Position numbers and translations under genes: made by a program
The notes under the pieces: generated by a model
Told to the model about the DNA's origin: nothing
What the model saw: only the letters and a program-made list of their open reading frames with translations
Database searches by the model: none
From: JAMHWD01 sp035911135
Lineage (GTDB): Bacteria > Pseudomonadota > Alphaproteobacteria > Micavibrionales > Micavibrionaceae
Direction: 5' to 3'
Length of the DNA stretch: 64,000 nucleotides
Assembly: GCA_035911135.1 (NCBI GenBank)
Contig: JAMHWD010000044.1
Location: 38,584 to 102,583 of the forward strand
Part shown: positions 16,867-26,100 of the stretch, piece by piece
Layout: each line of letters starts with the position of its first letter
Numbering within the stretch: the stretch's first letter is position 1

Positions 16867-17976
16867 TCAATCCGCACGGAATTCTGCGGGCAGATCACCC
16901 GTTTTATAGGCTGGTCGGCGCATGAATATAGGCGTTTCAACATAGCGAAATGACATATAGGCAATGCCAAGCGCAAGGGGCATATAGATCATAAATGTTA
17001 TCAGGGCGTTTTCCGGCAGGCCGGCCATGAAAAGAAAACTCAGTAGCGGCATGTGAAAAACATAAAGCGCATAAGAAATATCGGCCAGAAAGGTTACGAG
17101 CGGTCTTTTGAGCCAATGCATTTCTTTCGAGATGTAATAAACAGCAATGGCGCAGGCCCATGGCAGAACCGTAAAGCTTGCCTGCAGGAAAAGCCTGTGC
17201 ATGGCATTGGCCCCATCCAGCACATACCCATATATCATCCATGTCAGCGTGATGGATGATATAATTAGCAAACTCAAGATGAATTGCCTGCGGGAAATTT
17301 TGGGAGAGATCAGTATCATCACAACACCTGCGGCAATGGCATCAAGCCTGAAAAAAACTCCGGTGTGGATATCAAACATCCATGCGGTCGATGATGGCAG
17401 GAATATTTGCCGCAGCAAAAAGCAAAAGGCGCATATCAAAATTCCGGCCATGATAAAGGATTGTCTGGCAGGGAATTTGAATTTGGCGAAAATTATAATC
17501 AGGACCGGCAGCGTGATGTAGAATAACTCCTCAACGCACAGGCTCCAGGACACGGTAAAGAATCCTGAATTAAAATAAAACAGGCTTTGCAGGAAAATAA
17601 AATAAAGCGGCCATTCTTCCGGGTATGGTTTGTCCAGCAGGGTAAAAATCAGGAAATACAGCGCCAGCCCCATATAATAGACCGGCAAGGTACGCATCAG
17701 CCGCCTGATTATAAATATTTTGATATTTTCCCGCGGCTTGAGGCCTGTGAATTGATGGAATAAAACCTGCCCCAGCAGTAGGCCTGAAAGCGCGAAAAAA
17801 AATTCCACCGCCAGTGCCGATAATGATTCCAGAATATATAAATCATAGTGGCGGGTGATGTTATCTTTAAAGATTACGGTTATGCCATGTATGAGAAATA
17901 CTGTCAGTGCCGCGGCTGCGCGCACGTAATCATATCCGGCATTGTATGATTTTATCTGCTGGGTACGGGCGCTCAT
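16867..17976 (-). CDS. Acyltransferase 3 family membrane protein
   Basis: 369 residues from the ATG at 17976. The sequence has about ten hydrophobic helices, the N-terminal YDYVRAAAALTVFLIHG with the conserved R and H of acyltransferase 3 (OafA/NodX) proteins, and EFFFALSGLLLGQVLF, matching the family's FFxLSGFL block. Also conserved is FTVSWSLCVEELFY, corresponding to the WSLxxExxFY motif. These inner-membrane enzymes O-acylate sugars of LPS, capsule or peptidoglycan. It follows pyk on the same strand. Open sequence upstream to 18303 overlaps pyk in another frame and is rejected as coding. Confidence 0.92.
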   Translation of the reverse strand: MSARTQQIKSYNAGYDYVRAAAALTVFLIHGITVIFKDNITRHYDLYILESLSALAVEFFFALSGLLLGQVLFHQFTGLKPRENIKIFIIRRLMRTLPVYYMGLALYFLIFTLLDKPYPEEWPLYFIFLQSLFYFNSGFFTVSWSLCVEELFYITLPVLIIIFAKFKFPARQSFIMAGILICAFCFLLRQIFLPSSTAWMFDIHTGVFFRLDAIAAGVVMILISPKISRRQFILSLLIISSITLTWMIYGYVLDGANAMHRLFLQASFTVLPWACAIAVYYISKEMHWLKRPLVTFLADISYALYVFHMPLLSFLFMAGLPENALITFMIYMPLALGIAYMSFRYVETPIFMRRPAYKTGDLPAEFRAD

Positions 17977-18071
17977 TGTTGTGCCGGGTTCAGGCGGTGG
18001 GAAGAAATTATTTTCTAAAAAAATTATATACGCTTTTCCGGCGCGCTCAACCTGTAAGGATGGCGGGGTTA

Positions 18072-19505
18072 TTATTCCACTTTGGCGATACGCAAGATAT
18101 TGGTCGATCCCGGCGTGCCAAAAGGAACACCGGCGGTAATCACAAAGGATTCGGTGGGAAGGCCATAGCCCAGTTTCTTGACGATGGACGCGGCATGATC
18201 GGCGGGGCCGGCAAAATCGGTGACGGTCTCTGGCGTATGGATGCCGCGCACCCCGTATGACAAAGCCAGGCGCCTTGCGACATTCATATCGGGTGTGAGG
18301 CATAAAATGGGAACTTCCGGCCTCTGGCGTGCGGCGCGAAGGGCCGTGGACCCCGACATCGTATAGGTCACAATTGCCCTTGCGCCGATATCAATCGCCA
18401 CATAATAGGCCGCCGTTGTGATGGCATCCGAGGAATCGTGCAATGAATCGGGGCGCATTTCCTCCATGATCTTGTGATAAATCTCATCGCTTTCCGTGCG
18501 CTGGGCGATCTTATCCATGAAGCCCACCGCCTGCACTGGATACGCGCCAACGGCGGTCTCGGCGGATAACATCACCGCATCGGCCCCGTCATAAACGGCT
18601 GTGGCCACATCCGAAGCCTCGGCCCGCGTTGGCCTTGCATTCTCGATCATGGATTCCAGCATCTGCGTGGCAATCACGACCGGCTTGCCGCGCTCGCGCA
18701 CTTTGCGGACCACGCGCTTTTGCACTGAGGGCACATCTTCGGGCGGGATCTCGATCCCCAGATCCCCGCGCGCCAGCATCACACCATCGGCCAGATCCAA
18801 AAGCTCATCCAGGCATTCCAGCGCGGCGGGTTTTTCCAGTTTGATCATCAGGCTGGCGCGCATCTTGCCGTCAGGCCCGGTCATGAGCTCTCGCGCCTCG
18901 GCGGCATCTTCCGGCCGCTGGACAAAGCTTTGCGCGATCCAGTCCACGCCCATATCAAGGGCGGCCGTGAGATCGCGCTTATCCTTGGCCGTAAGCGCCG
19001 GGATAGGGATAACCGTTCCCGGCACGTTCAGGCCCTTTTTGTTTGAGAGTTTCGATCCGGCCTTGATCTCGGCCAGCGCATATCCATCGCCTGTTTCTAG
19101 AATGCGGGCGCGGACTTTGCCATCATCCAGAAAAATCAGGCTGCCGGGTTTGAGGATTCCCATGATCTCGGGATGCGGCAGGCAAACGCGTGTTTCATCA
19201 CCGGGCGCGGGATCAAGGTCAAAGCGGAATTTCTGCCCTTGCGTGATGGCGATCTTGCCGTCCTTGAATTCACCGATCCGCAGTTTTGGTCCCTGCAAGT
19301 CGGCGACAATGGCGATGGGATGATTGATTTCCGATTCGATGCTGCGGATAATTTGCACCAGCGCAGCCAGCTCCTCATGAACGCCGTGGGAGAAATTCAG
19401 GCGAAACGCATCCACGCCGGCTTCGATCAGGGCTTTGATTTGCGATTCGGACGATGAAGCAGGGCCTAGAGTGGCCAGGATTTTGGTATGACGATTGCGG
19501 CGCAT
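18072..19505 (-). CDS. pyk: Pyruvate kinase
   Basis: 477 residues, normal length for a bacterial type II-like enzyme. Motifs in order: TKILATLGPAS and FRLNFSHG at the N-terminus, the active-site MIKLEKPAALE with the catalytic Lys, GVMLARGDLGIE for metal binding, and QMLESMIENARPTRAE. The C-terminal regulatory domain ends at GTPGSTNILRIAKVE. It converts phosphoenolpyruvate and ADP to pyruvate and ATP. Confidence 0.97.
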   Translation of the reverse strand: MRRNRHTKILATLGPASSSESQIKALIEAGVDAFRLNFSHGVHEELAALVQIIRSIESEINHPIAIVADLQGPKLRIGEFKDGKIAITQGQKFRFDLDPAPGDETRVCLPHPEIMGILKPGSLIFLDDGKVRARILETGDGYALAEIKAGSKLSNKKGLNVPGTVIPIPALTAKDKRDLTAALDMGVDWIAQSFVQRPEDAAEARELMTGPDGKMRASLMIKLEKPAALECLDELLDLADGVMLARGDLGIEIPPEDVPSVQKRVVRKVRERGKPVVIATQMLESMIENARPTRAEASDVATAVYDGADAVMLSAETAVGAYPVQAVGFMDKIAQRTESDEIYHKIMEEMRPDSLHDSSDAITTAAYYVAIDIGARAIVTYTMSGSTALRAARQRPEVPILCLTPDMNVARRLALSYGVRGIHTPETVTDFAGPADHAASIVKKLGYGLPTESFVITAGVPFGTPGSTNILRIAKVE

Positions 19506-19637
19506 TCTGTCTTGATTCTCTTTTTAAAAACAATGGCTTCCCTAATGTCTATCCTAACATGAAATCCTCACCAAAGCGTGAAGAAACAAAGCCGCATTGC
19601 ACAAGATTAAGTTTGATAAACCACGGATTGCCATGAT

Positions 19638-20297
19638 ATGGAAATGTTTATGCAGGCAGATTTTGTTACCGCCACCAGAGATGATCTGGTCGAATTTTCC
19701 CGCGCGCTGGCCGATGGCATTGCGCCTGCGCGTCTTGGCGGCGGATTGCCGCTGATTGTTTCTCTTTCGGGCACATGGAATTGCGGCAAGTCGCTGGTGG
19801 CCGAGGAGATTGCCGGGCGCATCAGCGGCATTTCCATGAATTTTCGCAAAGTGAGGGGGCAGGGCGGGGCTTATCATTTTCAGTTCAGGGAACTGGCCTA
19901 TATCCAGCAGGTCAGCCCATGGCGGGAAGAACGCCAGACCCAAAAAATCAAGGAAGCGATTGAGGATCAGAAGAATCGCCCTGGCATGATTTTCATCCAG
20001 AATGCCGCCGAGGCGGCGCGGCCCGTTGCTGATATCGAAATTACGCTGAAATCCTCAACGCCCTTGCCGTTTTACGAGATTCTGCCCCTTGATGAGACAA
20101 ATACGCCGTCCTTGATGCCGCTCAGCCGGGCGGGGATTGAAGGATTGAGCCTGCGCCGGTCCTACAGGGCGGCGCTGGCGCAAAACGGGCCCGATTGGGT
20201 GCGGGCGGTTCATCTGGCGATTCGCAAGCCGGATTGTATGATTCCCGGATTCGCTGAGCATCTGGAGCGATTTTTCCAGCAACCGGAAGTTGGCTAG
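19638..20297 (+). CDS. P-loop protein of unknown function
   Basis: 219 residues. GTWNCGKS at about residues 44-51 fits the Walker A pattern GxxxxGKS, preceded by a hydrophobic strand (LIVSLSG). The N-terminal TRDDLVEFSRALADGI is reminiscent of TsaE (YjeE), but the rest does not match and the protein is longer than TsaE's usual 150 residues. A possible Walker B is PGMIFIQN, which lacks the usual acidic residue. It is a soluble protein with no partner genes. Nucleotide binding is likely; the role is unknown. Confidence 0.7.
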   Translation: MEMFMQADFVTATRDDLVEFSRALADGIAPARLGGGLPLIVSLSGTWNCGKSLVAEEIAGRISGISMNFRKVRGQGGAYHFQFRELAYIQQVSPWREERQTQKIKEAIEDQKNRPGMIFIQNAAEAARPVADIEITLKSSTPLPFYEILPLDETNTPSLMPLSRAGIEGLSLRRSYRAALAQNGPDWVRAVHLAIRKPDCMIPGFAEHLERFFQQPEVG

Positions 20298-20440
20298 ACG
20301 GGAATTGTTGCCATAGTTTTGTAATATAATTGCTATTTGGTCACTGGATAAGACTTTGGATATGTCGAAATTTGCAAAATTTTTCAGCGGCTTCGAGGGT
20401 GGAAAACACTATATTAGGAATACATTCATATTGGCGATAC

Positions 20441-20487
20441 CCACGAGATTTAGTATTTTTAAAATGTAAGAACGCTAAAGATTGTGT
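20441..20487 (+). promoter_or_regulatory. Tandem NrdR boxes upstream of nrdA
   Basis: Against ACACWATATATWGTGT, the sequence at 20441-20456 matches 11/16 and that at 20472-20487 matches 13/16. Their starts are exactly 31 bp apart, the known three-turn spacing of NrdR box pairs. They end 77 bp before the nrdA start codon. A further 11/16 match at 20406-20421 is out of phase. The rest of the 267-bp gap shows nothing recognisable. Confidence 0.6.
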
Positions 20488-20564
20488 TTTCCGCATATCT
20501 TTTCTTTCCACCACCACTAATATCCGCTGTTTCGGATCATATATAAGTTTTAGGAGCTAGACTC

Positions 20565-22400
20565 ATGTTTGACGTTGCGCAAATGGAGCGGGGAAACCGC
20601 GTGCAAATCGACCGGGCCCGGGATGCGAATCTGACATCTTTCGGCAAGGCGACCCTGACCGACCGCTACTTGCTGCCGGAAGAATCCTATCAGGATCTTT
20701 TCGCCCGCGTGGCCATGTATTACGGCGATGATTCAGCCCATGCCCAGCGTATTTACGATTATATCTCGAAACTCTGGTTCATGCCGGCCACGCCGATCCT
20801 GTCCAATGGCGGCACAAATCGCGGCCTGCCGATTTCCTGCTTCCTGAACGAGACGCAAGATTCTCTCGAAGATATCGTATCTTTGTGGAATGAGAATGTC
20901 TGGCTGGCCAGCCTTGGCGGCGGCATTGGCTCTTACTGGGGGAATGTGCGCTCGATCGGCGAGAAAGTCGGCCGTAACGGCAAGACTTCCGGGATCGTGC
21001 CGTTCATCCGCGTGATGGATTCGCTGACGCTGGCGATTTCGCAAGGAAGCTTGCGCCGTGGATCGGCTGCAATTTACCTGCCGATCTGGCACCCGGAAAT
21101 CGAGGAATTCATTGATATTCGCCGTCCCACAGGCGGCGACCCGAACCGCAAGGCGCTGAACCTGCACCATGGCGTGCTGGTGAATAACGCCTTCATGCAG
21201 GCCGTTGAGAATGACGAGCAATGGGCGCTGAAATCGCCCAAGGATAATCATGTTGTCGATAAGGTTTCGGCGCGTGATCTCTGGATTCGTCTGCTCACCG
21301 CCCGTATCGAACAAGGCGAGCCGTATATCATCTATATTGATCACGTGAATGACATGATCCCTGACCACCACAAGATGGCGGGATTGAATGTGAAGATGTC
21401 CAATCTGTGCTCCGAGATCACGCTGCCTACGGGCCGCGACCATCTGGGCAATGACAGAACGGCGGTTTGCTGCTTGTCGTCCGTGAATATCGAAAAATTC
21501 GAGGAATGGCAGGATCATCCGACCTTTATCGAGGATCTGATGCGATTCCTGGACAATGTGCTTTCTGATTTCATTGAAAAAGCCCCCGATTCCATGGCGC
21601 GCGCCAAATATGCCGCGATGCGTGAACGTTCGGTCGGCCTTGGTGTGATGGGCTGGCATTCTTTCCTGCAATCGAAAATGATCCCGATGGAAGGCGTGAT
21701 GGCCAAGGTCTGGAACCGCCGCATCTTCCAGCATATCAAACGTCAGGCTGATGATGCGTCCGTGAAGCTGGCTGGTGAGCGCGGGGCCTGCCCGGATGCC
21801 GCCGATTACGGCATCATGGAGCGTTTTTCCAACAAGATCGCGATTGCGCCTACGGCCTCCATCTCGATTATTTGCGGCGGCGCTTCGCCCGGTATCGAAC
21901 CCAATGCGGCCAATGCCTATACGCATAAAACGCTTTCGGGTTCCTTCCCCGTCAAGAACAAGTATCTGATGGATCTTCTGGAATCCAAGGGGCAGAATAC
22001 GGATGATATCTGGTCTTCGATCTTCACCAATGAAGGATCTGTCCAGCATCTGGATTTCTTAAGCGCCGAAGAAAAGGATGTCTTCAAGACCGCTTTTGAA
22101 ATCGACCAGCGTTGGCTGATCGAACATGCAGGTGATCGTACGCCGTTCATCTGCCAGGCGCAGTCTTTGAACATCTTCCTTCCCGCCAATGTCCATAAGG
22201 CCGATCTGCACCGCATTCACTGGGATGCGTGGAAGAAGGGCGTGAAGTCGCTTTATTACTGCCGTTCCAAATCCATCCAGCGCGCGGAATCCGATGCGTC
22301 ATGGAAACGCGCGCAAGCCGGGGAGCCAAAGGATAACCGTGAGCCGGAGCTTACCGAATCCGGTCAGGGGAAATACGAGGAATGCCTCGCCTGCCAGTAA
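20565..22400 (+). CDS. nrdA: Ribonucleoside-diphosphate reductase alpha subunit, lacking the ATP cone
   Basis: 611 residues, against about 760 for E. coli NrdA. The protein begins directly in the helical R1 N-domain, so the roughly 95-residue ATP cone that senses dATP is absent. Catalytic elements are all present: the redox Cys in GLPISCFLNE, the radical Cys and Glu in SNLCSEIT, the partner Cys in TAVCCLSS, the loop around APTASISIICGG, and the C-terminal redox pair CLAC. It reduces ribonucleoside diphosphates with NrdB. nrdB lies 4.6 kb downstream and is not in the same operon, but both carry paired NrdR boxes. Confidence 0.96.
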   Translation: MFDVAQMERGNRVQIDRARDANLTSFGKATLTDRYLLPEESYQDLFARVAMYYGDDSAHAQRIYDYISKLWFMPATPILSNGGTNRGLPISCFLNETQDSLEDIVSLWNENVWLASLGGGIGSYWGNVRSIGEKVGRNGKTSGIVPFIRVMDSLTLAISQGSLRRGSAAIYLPIWHPEIEEFIDIRRPTGGDPNRKALNLHHGVLVNNAFMQAVENDEQWALKSPKDNHVVDKVSARDLWIRLLTARIEQGEPYIIYIDHVNDMIPDHHKMAGLNVKMSNLCSEITLPTGRDHLGNDRTAVCCLSSVNIEKFEEWQDHPTFIEDLMRFLDNVLSDFIEKAPDSMARAKYAAMRERSVGLGVMGWHSFLQSKMIPMEGVMAKVWNRRIFQHIKRQADDASVKLAGERGACPDAADYGIMERFSNKIAIAPTASISIICGGASPGIEPNAANAYTHKTLSGSFPVKNKYLMDLLESKGQNTDDIWSSIFTNEGSVQHLDFLSAEEKDVFKTAFEIDQRWLIEHAGDRTPFICQAQSLNIFLPANVHKADLHRIHWDAWKKGVKSLYYCRSKSIQRAESDASWKRAQAGEPKDNREPELTESGQGKYEECLACQ

Positions 22401-22411
22401 GATAAAAATAC

Positions 22412-22439
22412 AAAAAGCGATCTTCGGATCGCTTTTTTT
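22412..22439 (+). terminator. Rho-independent terminator of nrdA
   Basis: AAAAGCGATC and GATCGCTTTT pair across a TTCG tetraloop, followed by a run of T. It begins 12 bp after the nrdA stop codon and isolates nrdA from the MAPEG gene. Confidence 0.9.
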
Positions 22440-22469
22440 CTGCCTTCGTGAAATTGGAGATTTTAAATC

Positions 22470-22880
22470 ATGATCACTGCTCTCTATGCTGCTCTGTTGG
22501 CTGTGCTTCTCGTATTTCTATCCATCTATGTGGTGATGGGGCGCTGGAAATACAGGACGGCTTTGGGGCCGGGCGAGTTCGGGCTACAGCGCCGTATCCG
22601 GGCGCAGGCCAATTGCGCGGAATACGCCCCGATTTTCATTATCCTGCTTTATATCGCGGAAAGTGGCGGGCTTGCAGGTATGTTTGTGCATCTGCTGGGC
22701 GCAGGGTTTGTGGCCGGACGCATCGCCCATGCCTATTCGATTGCCGTGTTCGAGCAATATAATGAAAAGGGCCATCTTGATATCAGAACGCGCCAGTTCC
22801 GCGCCATTGGCATGGGGCTGACGTTTTTCATCCTGCTGGTGCTGGCAGCTGTGCTGCTTTGCCAGTTTTTAGGGGCCTAG
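22470..22880 (+). CDS. MAPEG family membrane protein
   Basis: 136 residues with four predicted membrane helices. Family features are RIRAQANCAEYAPIFIILL (the RAxxNxxEYxP motif of MAPEG proteins) and GRIAHAYS in the third helix region. MAPEG members include microsomal glutathione S-transferases; bacterial ones are mostly uncharacterised. A GGAG sequence lies 8 bp upstream of the start. It sits between the nrdA terminator and msrB; a shared role in oxidative-damage defence is possible but not shown. Confidence 0.9.
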   Translation: MITALYAALLAVLLVFLSIYVVMGRWKYRTALGPGEFGLQRRIRAQANCAEYAPIFIILLYIAESGGLAGMFVHLLGAGFVAGRIAHAYSIAVFEQYNEKGHLDIRTRQFRAIGMGLTFFILLVLAAVLLCQFLGA

Positions 22881-22899
22881 ACTCCTTTTTATGGGATAA

Positions 22900-22923
22900 T
22901 GGACTAGTTTGATCGTTAGTCCA
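22900..22923. repeat. Inverted repeat upstream of msrB
   Basis: TGGACTA and TAGTCCA are perfect 7-bp arms separated by 10 bp, 23 bp before the msrB start codon. It could be an operator or a leader hairpin. No T-run follows. Confidence 0.35.
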
Positions 22924-22945
22924 TAAAGACCAAAGGTGTTAAGAA

Positions 22946-23479
22946 ATGAAATCCTTTCTATTGTTCATGATAATCGCCGCCGCCCTGACCGGCATAGGAG
23001 TAAGCGTTATGGCCCAGTCGCAAAAACCCACCAAGACTGAAACCTCGACCGGGATGGATGCTTCGCATCTCACGGAACAGCAACGCTATGTGACATTGCA
23101 CGATGGCACCGAGCCGCCTTTTCAAAACGAGTATTGGGATAACAAGGAGCCCGGCATATATGTGGACCGCATTTCCGGCGATCCGTTATTTTCCTCAACC
23201 GATAAATTTGATTCCGGCACAGGCTGGCCGAGCTTTACCAAGCCGATCAATCCGGAACTGGTGAAACAATTTCAGGATGATTCTTTGGGGATGAGCCGGA
23301 CCGAAGTCCGCACGGCGGGTTCGGACGCGCATTTAGGCCATTTGTTCAATGACGGGCCGAAAGAGGCAGGCGGAATGCGATACTGCATGAATTCAGCCAG
23401 CCTGAAATTCATTCATAAAAACGATCTCGACAAAGAAGGCTATGGCCAGTTCCTGAAACTCTTTGACGATAAGAAATAA
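22946..23479 (+). CDS. msrB: Peptide-methionine (R)-S-oxide reductase, exported
   Basis: 177 residues with an N-terminal signal segment (MKSFLLFMIIAAALTG, ending VMAQ), so the enzyme acts outside the cytoplasm. The MsrB core has GTGWPSF, RTEVR, DAHLGHLFNDGP and the catalytic Cys in RYCMNSASLKF. The two CxxC zinc motifs found in many MsrB proteins are absent, placing it in the zinc-free subgroup. It repairs oxidised methionine in envelope proteins. Confidence 0.95.
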   Translation: MKSFLLFMIIAAALTGIGVSVMAQSQKPTKTETSTGMDASHLTEQQRYVTLHDGTEPPFQNEYWDNKEPGIYVDRISGDPLFSSTDKFDSGTGWPSFTKPINPELVKQFQDDSLGMSRTEVRTAGSDAHLGHLFNDGPKEAGGMRYCMNSASLKFIHKNDLDKEGYGQFLKLFDDKK

Positions 23480-23485
23480 TTCTTC

Positions 23486-24301
23486 TTATCCTTGTTCGGG
23501 CAGGGCTGGGGCTTGCGGGGCGTTGTTATTGGCTGGCGCATCCTGACGCAGATGCGCCGGCACAGCGGGAAGATCCTTTGCCTTGAATTGATAATTGCCG
23601 TTCAGGATCGGCTCGGATACGGGCTGCATAGCCTTGCCGTCATAGATGCGCTCCAGTCGCCAGTTGCCCAGATTGCCGCGGGCCTCAATGATGTCGCAAT
23701 TCTCCGGATTGGCAATGGCGGCTGTCATGGGTAATGCGCCCATTGCGCGGATGAATTCAACAATAACATGCCCGTGGGCAACAATGGCGATATCATCATG
23801 TCCGGCCTGATCGGCATGGCGCAGGGCCCCTTCCATGAAACTTTGTACGGCCAGATAGGTATCCTTGCGCGATTCGCCGAACAGGCCGCGCGCGGTAAAA
23901 GGATCGTTCTTGCGGACATGCAGGGAAAGCCTGTTAAATTGGGCGGCTGTTCTCCAGTCAACCATGCCATCACTTTCCTTGAGATGCTCAACCGCTCCGT
24001 AATATTGTTCGATCAGGCGCGGGTCGTGATGGATAATCGGCTCGCCGTCCAGCGCTGTGCCGTCCAGCCCGTGCAGTATGCCCGATAATGTCTCATGGGT
24101 GCGCTGATAGGCGCTCAGGAAAAAATAGGGCCATTGAGTGGTTTTGCGCTCAGTGAAATGATTTTTAAGGAATTGCCCGGCGGCGATGGCCTGGCCCCAG
24201 CCCTTATCGGTCAGGCCGATCTTCTGATCGCCCTTGTTGATATATTTTCTTGAATCCACATTGCCTTCGGACTCGCCGTGGCGGATCAGTAACACGCGCA
24301 T
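23486..24301 (-). CDS. Histidine phosphatase family protein
   Basis: 271 residues from the ATG at 24301. The catalytic RHG motif is LLIRHGESEGN at residues 5-15, with the second His in IAIVAHGHVIVEF. Also present is a TDKGWGQA segment that fits the family's L(T/S)xxGxxQA block. The C-terminal tail is Pro/Asn-rich. Members include phosphoglycerate mutases and many small-molecule or protein phosphatases; the substrate is unknown. It converges on msrB. Confidence 0.9.
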   Translation of the reverse strand: MRVLLIRHGESEGNVDSRKYINKGDQKIGLTDKGWGQAIAAGQFLKNHFTERKTTQWPYFFLSAYQRTHETLSGILHGLDGTALDGEPIIHHDPRLIEQYYGAVEHLKESDGMVDWRTAAQFNRLSLHVRKNDPFTARGLFGESRKDTYLAVQSFMEGALRHADQAGHDDIAIVAHGHVIVEFIRAMGALPMTAAIANPENCDIIEARGNLGNWRLERIYDGKAMQPVSEPILNGNYQFKAKDLPAVPAHLRQDAPANNNAPQAPALPEQG

Positions 24302-24402
24302 GGGGTTTATAATCGGCCATTTTGAGGGCGGGGTCAATCTGTTCCCTGCCCCCTGTTCCCTTTATTGACAGAAGGATGCATTAAGGCGCATCGTGCGAGG
24401 CC

Positions 24403-25659
24403 ATGGAACGCCTTTCATTTGAAGTATTGAAAAATCCCTCTTTTCGCCTGCTGGTTCTGACGCGGATGCTGGCGTTGACCGCTATGCAGGCGCAGGCCGT
24501 TATTGTCGGCTGGCAGATTTATGAAATTACGGGCAGTGTTTTCATGCTGGGCCTGACGGGGCTGGCCGAGGCTCTGCCAGCATTGGCCTGCGCGCTGTTT
24601 GCCGGGCATATCGTGGATAACAATCACCCGGCAAAAGTTTATGTTCTTTGCCTTTCCGGGCTGGCCGTGAATGTGCTGATGCTGGCGGTATTTGCGGGCG
24701 GTTTGTTTAATGTGGGCAATACGGCCTTATTGGGCATAATTTTTACTGCGATTATTGTGGCGGGTTTTATTCGCTCCTTTATTTTCCCCTCCGCCTTTTC
24801 GCTGCTGCCTTTGATTGTGGCGCGCAAGGACTTCTCCGCCGCCAATAGCTGGCAGACAGCCGGGCAGCAGGTGGCCTTTATTGGCGGGCCGACCGTGGCC
24901 GGGCTGATATATGGTGCATACGGGGCGGAGATCGCCTGGATATTTGCGCTTTGTATGATTGTAACGGCGGCCTTTGCGGCGTTTATGATCCGCGCGCCTT
25001 TGACACGTGATCCCGCCAGAAAGCGCCTGCCGGCCCTGCAAAGCATTAGTGAAGGCTGGACATTTCTCATGGCCAACCGGGCGCTGCTTTCTGTCATGGC
25101 GCTGGATATGCTGGCGGTTTTGCTGGGCGGGGCGATGGCGATATTGCCGGCCTTTGCCGATCAGGTTTTGGGTGTTGGCGCGGAAGGTTTGGGGCTGCTC
25201 CGCGCCTCGCCGGCCATTGGCGCGATCTTGACCGCGCTCTGGTTTGCGCTGCGTCCGATGCAATTGATTACAGCACGGCGTATGCTGATTGTTGTGGCGG
25301 GATTTGGCTTTTGCATGGTTGGCTTCGGGTTTTCAACGTCCTTGCTGGCGGCGGTATTTTTTCTTGCGCTGTCCGGCGCGTTCGACAGTGTCTCGATGGT
25401 GATCCGCGGGACGCTGATGCAGGTTTTAACGCCGGAAAATATGAAGGGCCGCATATCATCGGTCAATTCGATGTTTATTATCTCCTCCAATGAACTGGGC
25501 GCGTTCCAGAGCGGTGTGGCCGCTGCGGCCTTTGGCCTTGTGCCCTCGATTATTCTGGGCGGGTTCGGGACGTTAGGCGTTGTGGCGGGCGTTGCGGTAT
25601 TGTCGCCTTCATTTCGCAAGATGCGGGTCGATCTGGCGCAGTCCGAAAAATTAGGATAA
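24403..25659 (+). CDS. MFS transporter, MFS_3/EntS-like exporter
   Basis: 418 residues with about twelve hydrophobic helices. The short first segment (NPSFRLLVLTRMLALTAMQ) and the QIYEITGSVFMLGLTGLAEALP block are typical of the EntS-like MFS_3 family. The cytoplasmic loop between helices 2 and 3 has GHIVDNNHPAKV. Such proteins export siderophores, drugs or metabolites. It is only 12 bp upstream of the zur-like gene, so co-transcription is likely, but the substrate is not known. Confidence 0.88.
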   Translation: MERLSFEVLKNPSFRLLVLTRMLALTAMQAQAVIVGWQIYEITGSVFMLGLTGLAEALPALACALFAGHIVDNNHPAKVYVLCLSGLAVNVLMLAVFAGGLFNVGNTALLGIIFTAIIVAGFIRSFIFPSAFSLLPLIVARKDFSAANSWQTAGQQVAFIGGPTVAGLIYGAYGAEIAWIFALCMIVTAAFAAFMIRAPLTRDPARKRLPALQSISEGWTFLMANRALLSVMALDMLAVLLGGAMAILPAFADQVLGVGAEGLGLLRASPAIGAILTALWFALRPMQLITARRMLIVVAGFGFCMVGFGFSTSLLAAVFFLALSGAFDSVSMVIRGTLMQVLTPENMKGRISSVNSMFIISSNELGAFQSGVAAAAFGLVPSIILGGFGTLGVVAGVAVLSPSFRKMRVDLAQSEKLG

Positions 25660-25671
25660 GCTCGGCCTTAG

Positions 25672-26100
25672 ATGAGCAAGGCCCTGTTAAAATCCTATGA
25701 TGAATATTGCGCGGCGCATAAAATCCGCGCCTCCGAACCGCGCCGTTATGTGCTGGAAATAATTGCTGCCGCAAAAAAGCCTCTTACCGCTTATGAGATT
25801 TTGGAAAAACTGGGCGCTAAAATTAAAAATCCCAAACCGCCAACGGCCTACCGCGCTTTGGAAGCCTTGACGGAATACGGATTTGTGCACCGGATTGAAT
25901 CCTTGAATGCCTATATTGCCTGTCATGAAAATCACCGCCATCACGGATCGCAATTTATGATCTGTGATTCTTGCGGTCGCGTTGAGGAGATTCATCTCTG
26001 CCACATTCCGGATTCCTTGCAGAAACAGGCCAAGTCAAAATCATTCGCCACAATCCGCTGGAATGTCGAGTTGCATGGGCATTGCAAGGCTTGCGGTTAA
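25672..26100 (+). CDS. zur: Fur-family transcriptional regulator, Zur-like
   Basis: 142 residues. A winged helix with RRYVLEIIAAAKKPLTAYEI and PPTAYRALEALTEYGFVHRI is followed by the metal-binding domain: HENHRHHG, the structural zinc pair CDSC, and the final CKAC. The Fur-typical HHDH regulatory motif is replaced by HRHHG, and the N-terminus is short, as in Zur. The subtype is supported by two TGTTA-N5-TAACA boxes 420 bp away and a third at 47303. It should repress zinc-uptake genes when zinc is plentiful. It shares a TTAA stop overlap with the convergent next gene. Confidence 0.85.
   Translation: MSKALLKSYDEYCAAHKIRASEPRRYVLEIIAAAKKPLTAYEILEKLGAKIKNPKPPTAYRALEALTEYGFVHRIESLNAYIACHENHRHHGSQFMICDSCGRVEEIHLCHIPDSLQKQAKSKSFATIRWNVELHGHCKACG

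Noticed and set aside
18000..18303. N-terminal extension of the acyltransferase gene
   Set aside because: It overlaps pyk in a different frame, is Arg/Cys-rich, and lies before a typical family start at 17976.
20733..22049. Open frame of 438 codons on the minus strand across nrdA
   Set aside because: It is the antisense shadow of strongly conserved nrdA; its translation is rich in His, Arg and Ile without any domain.
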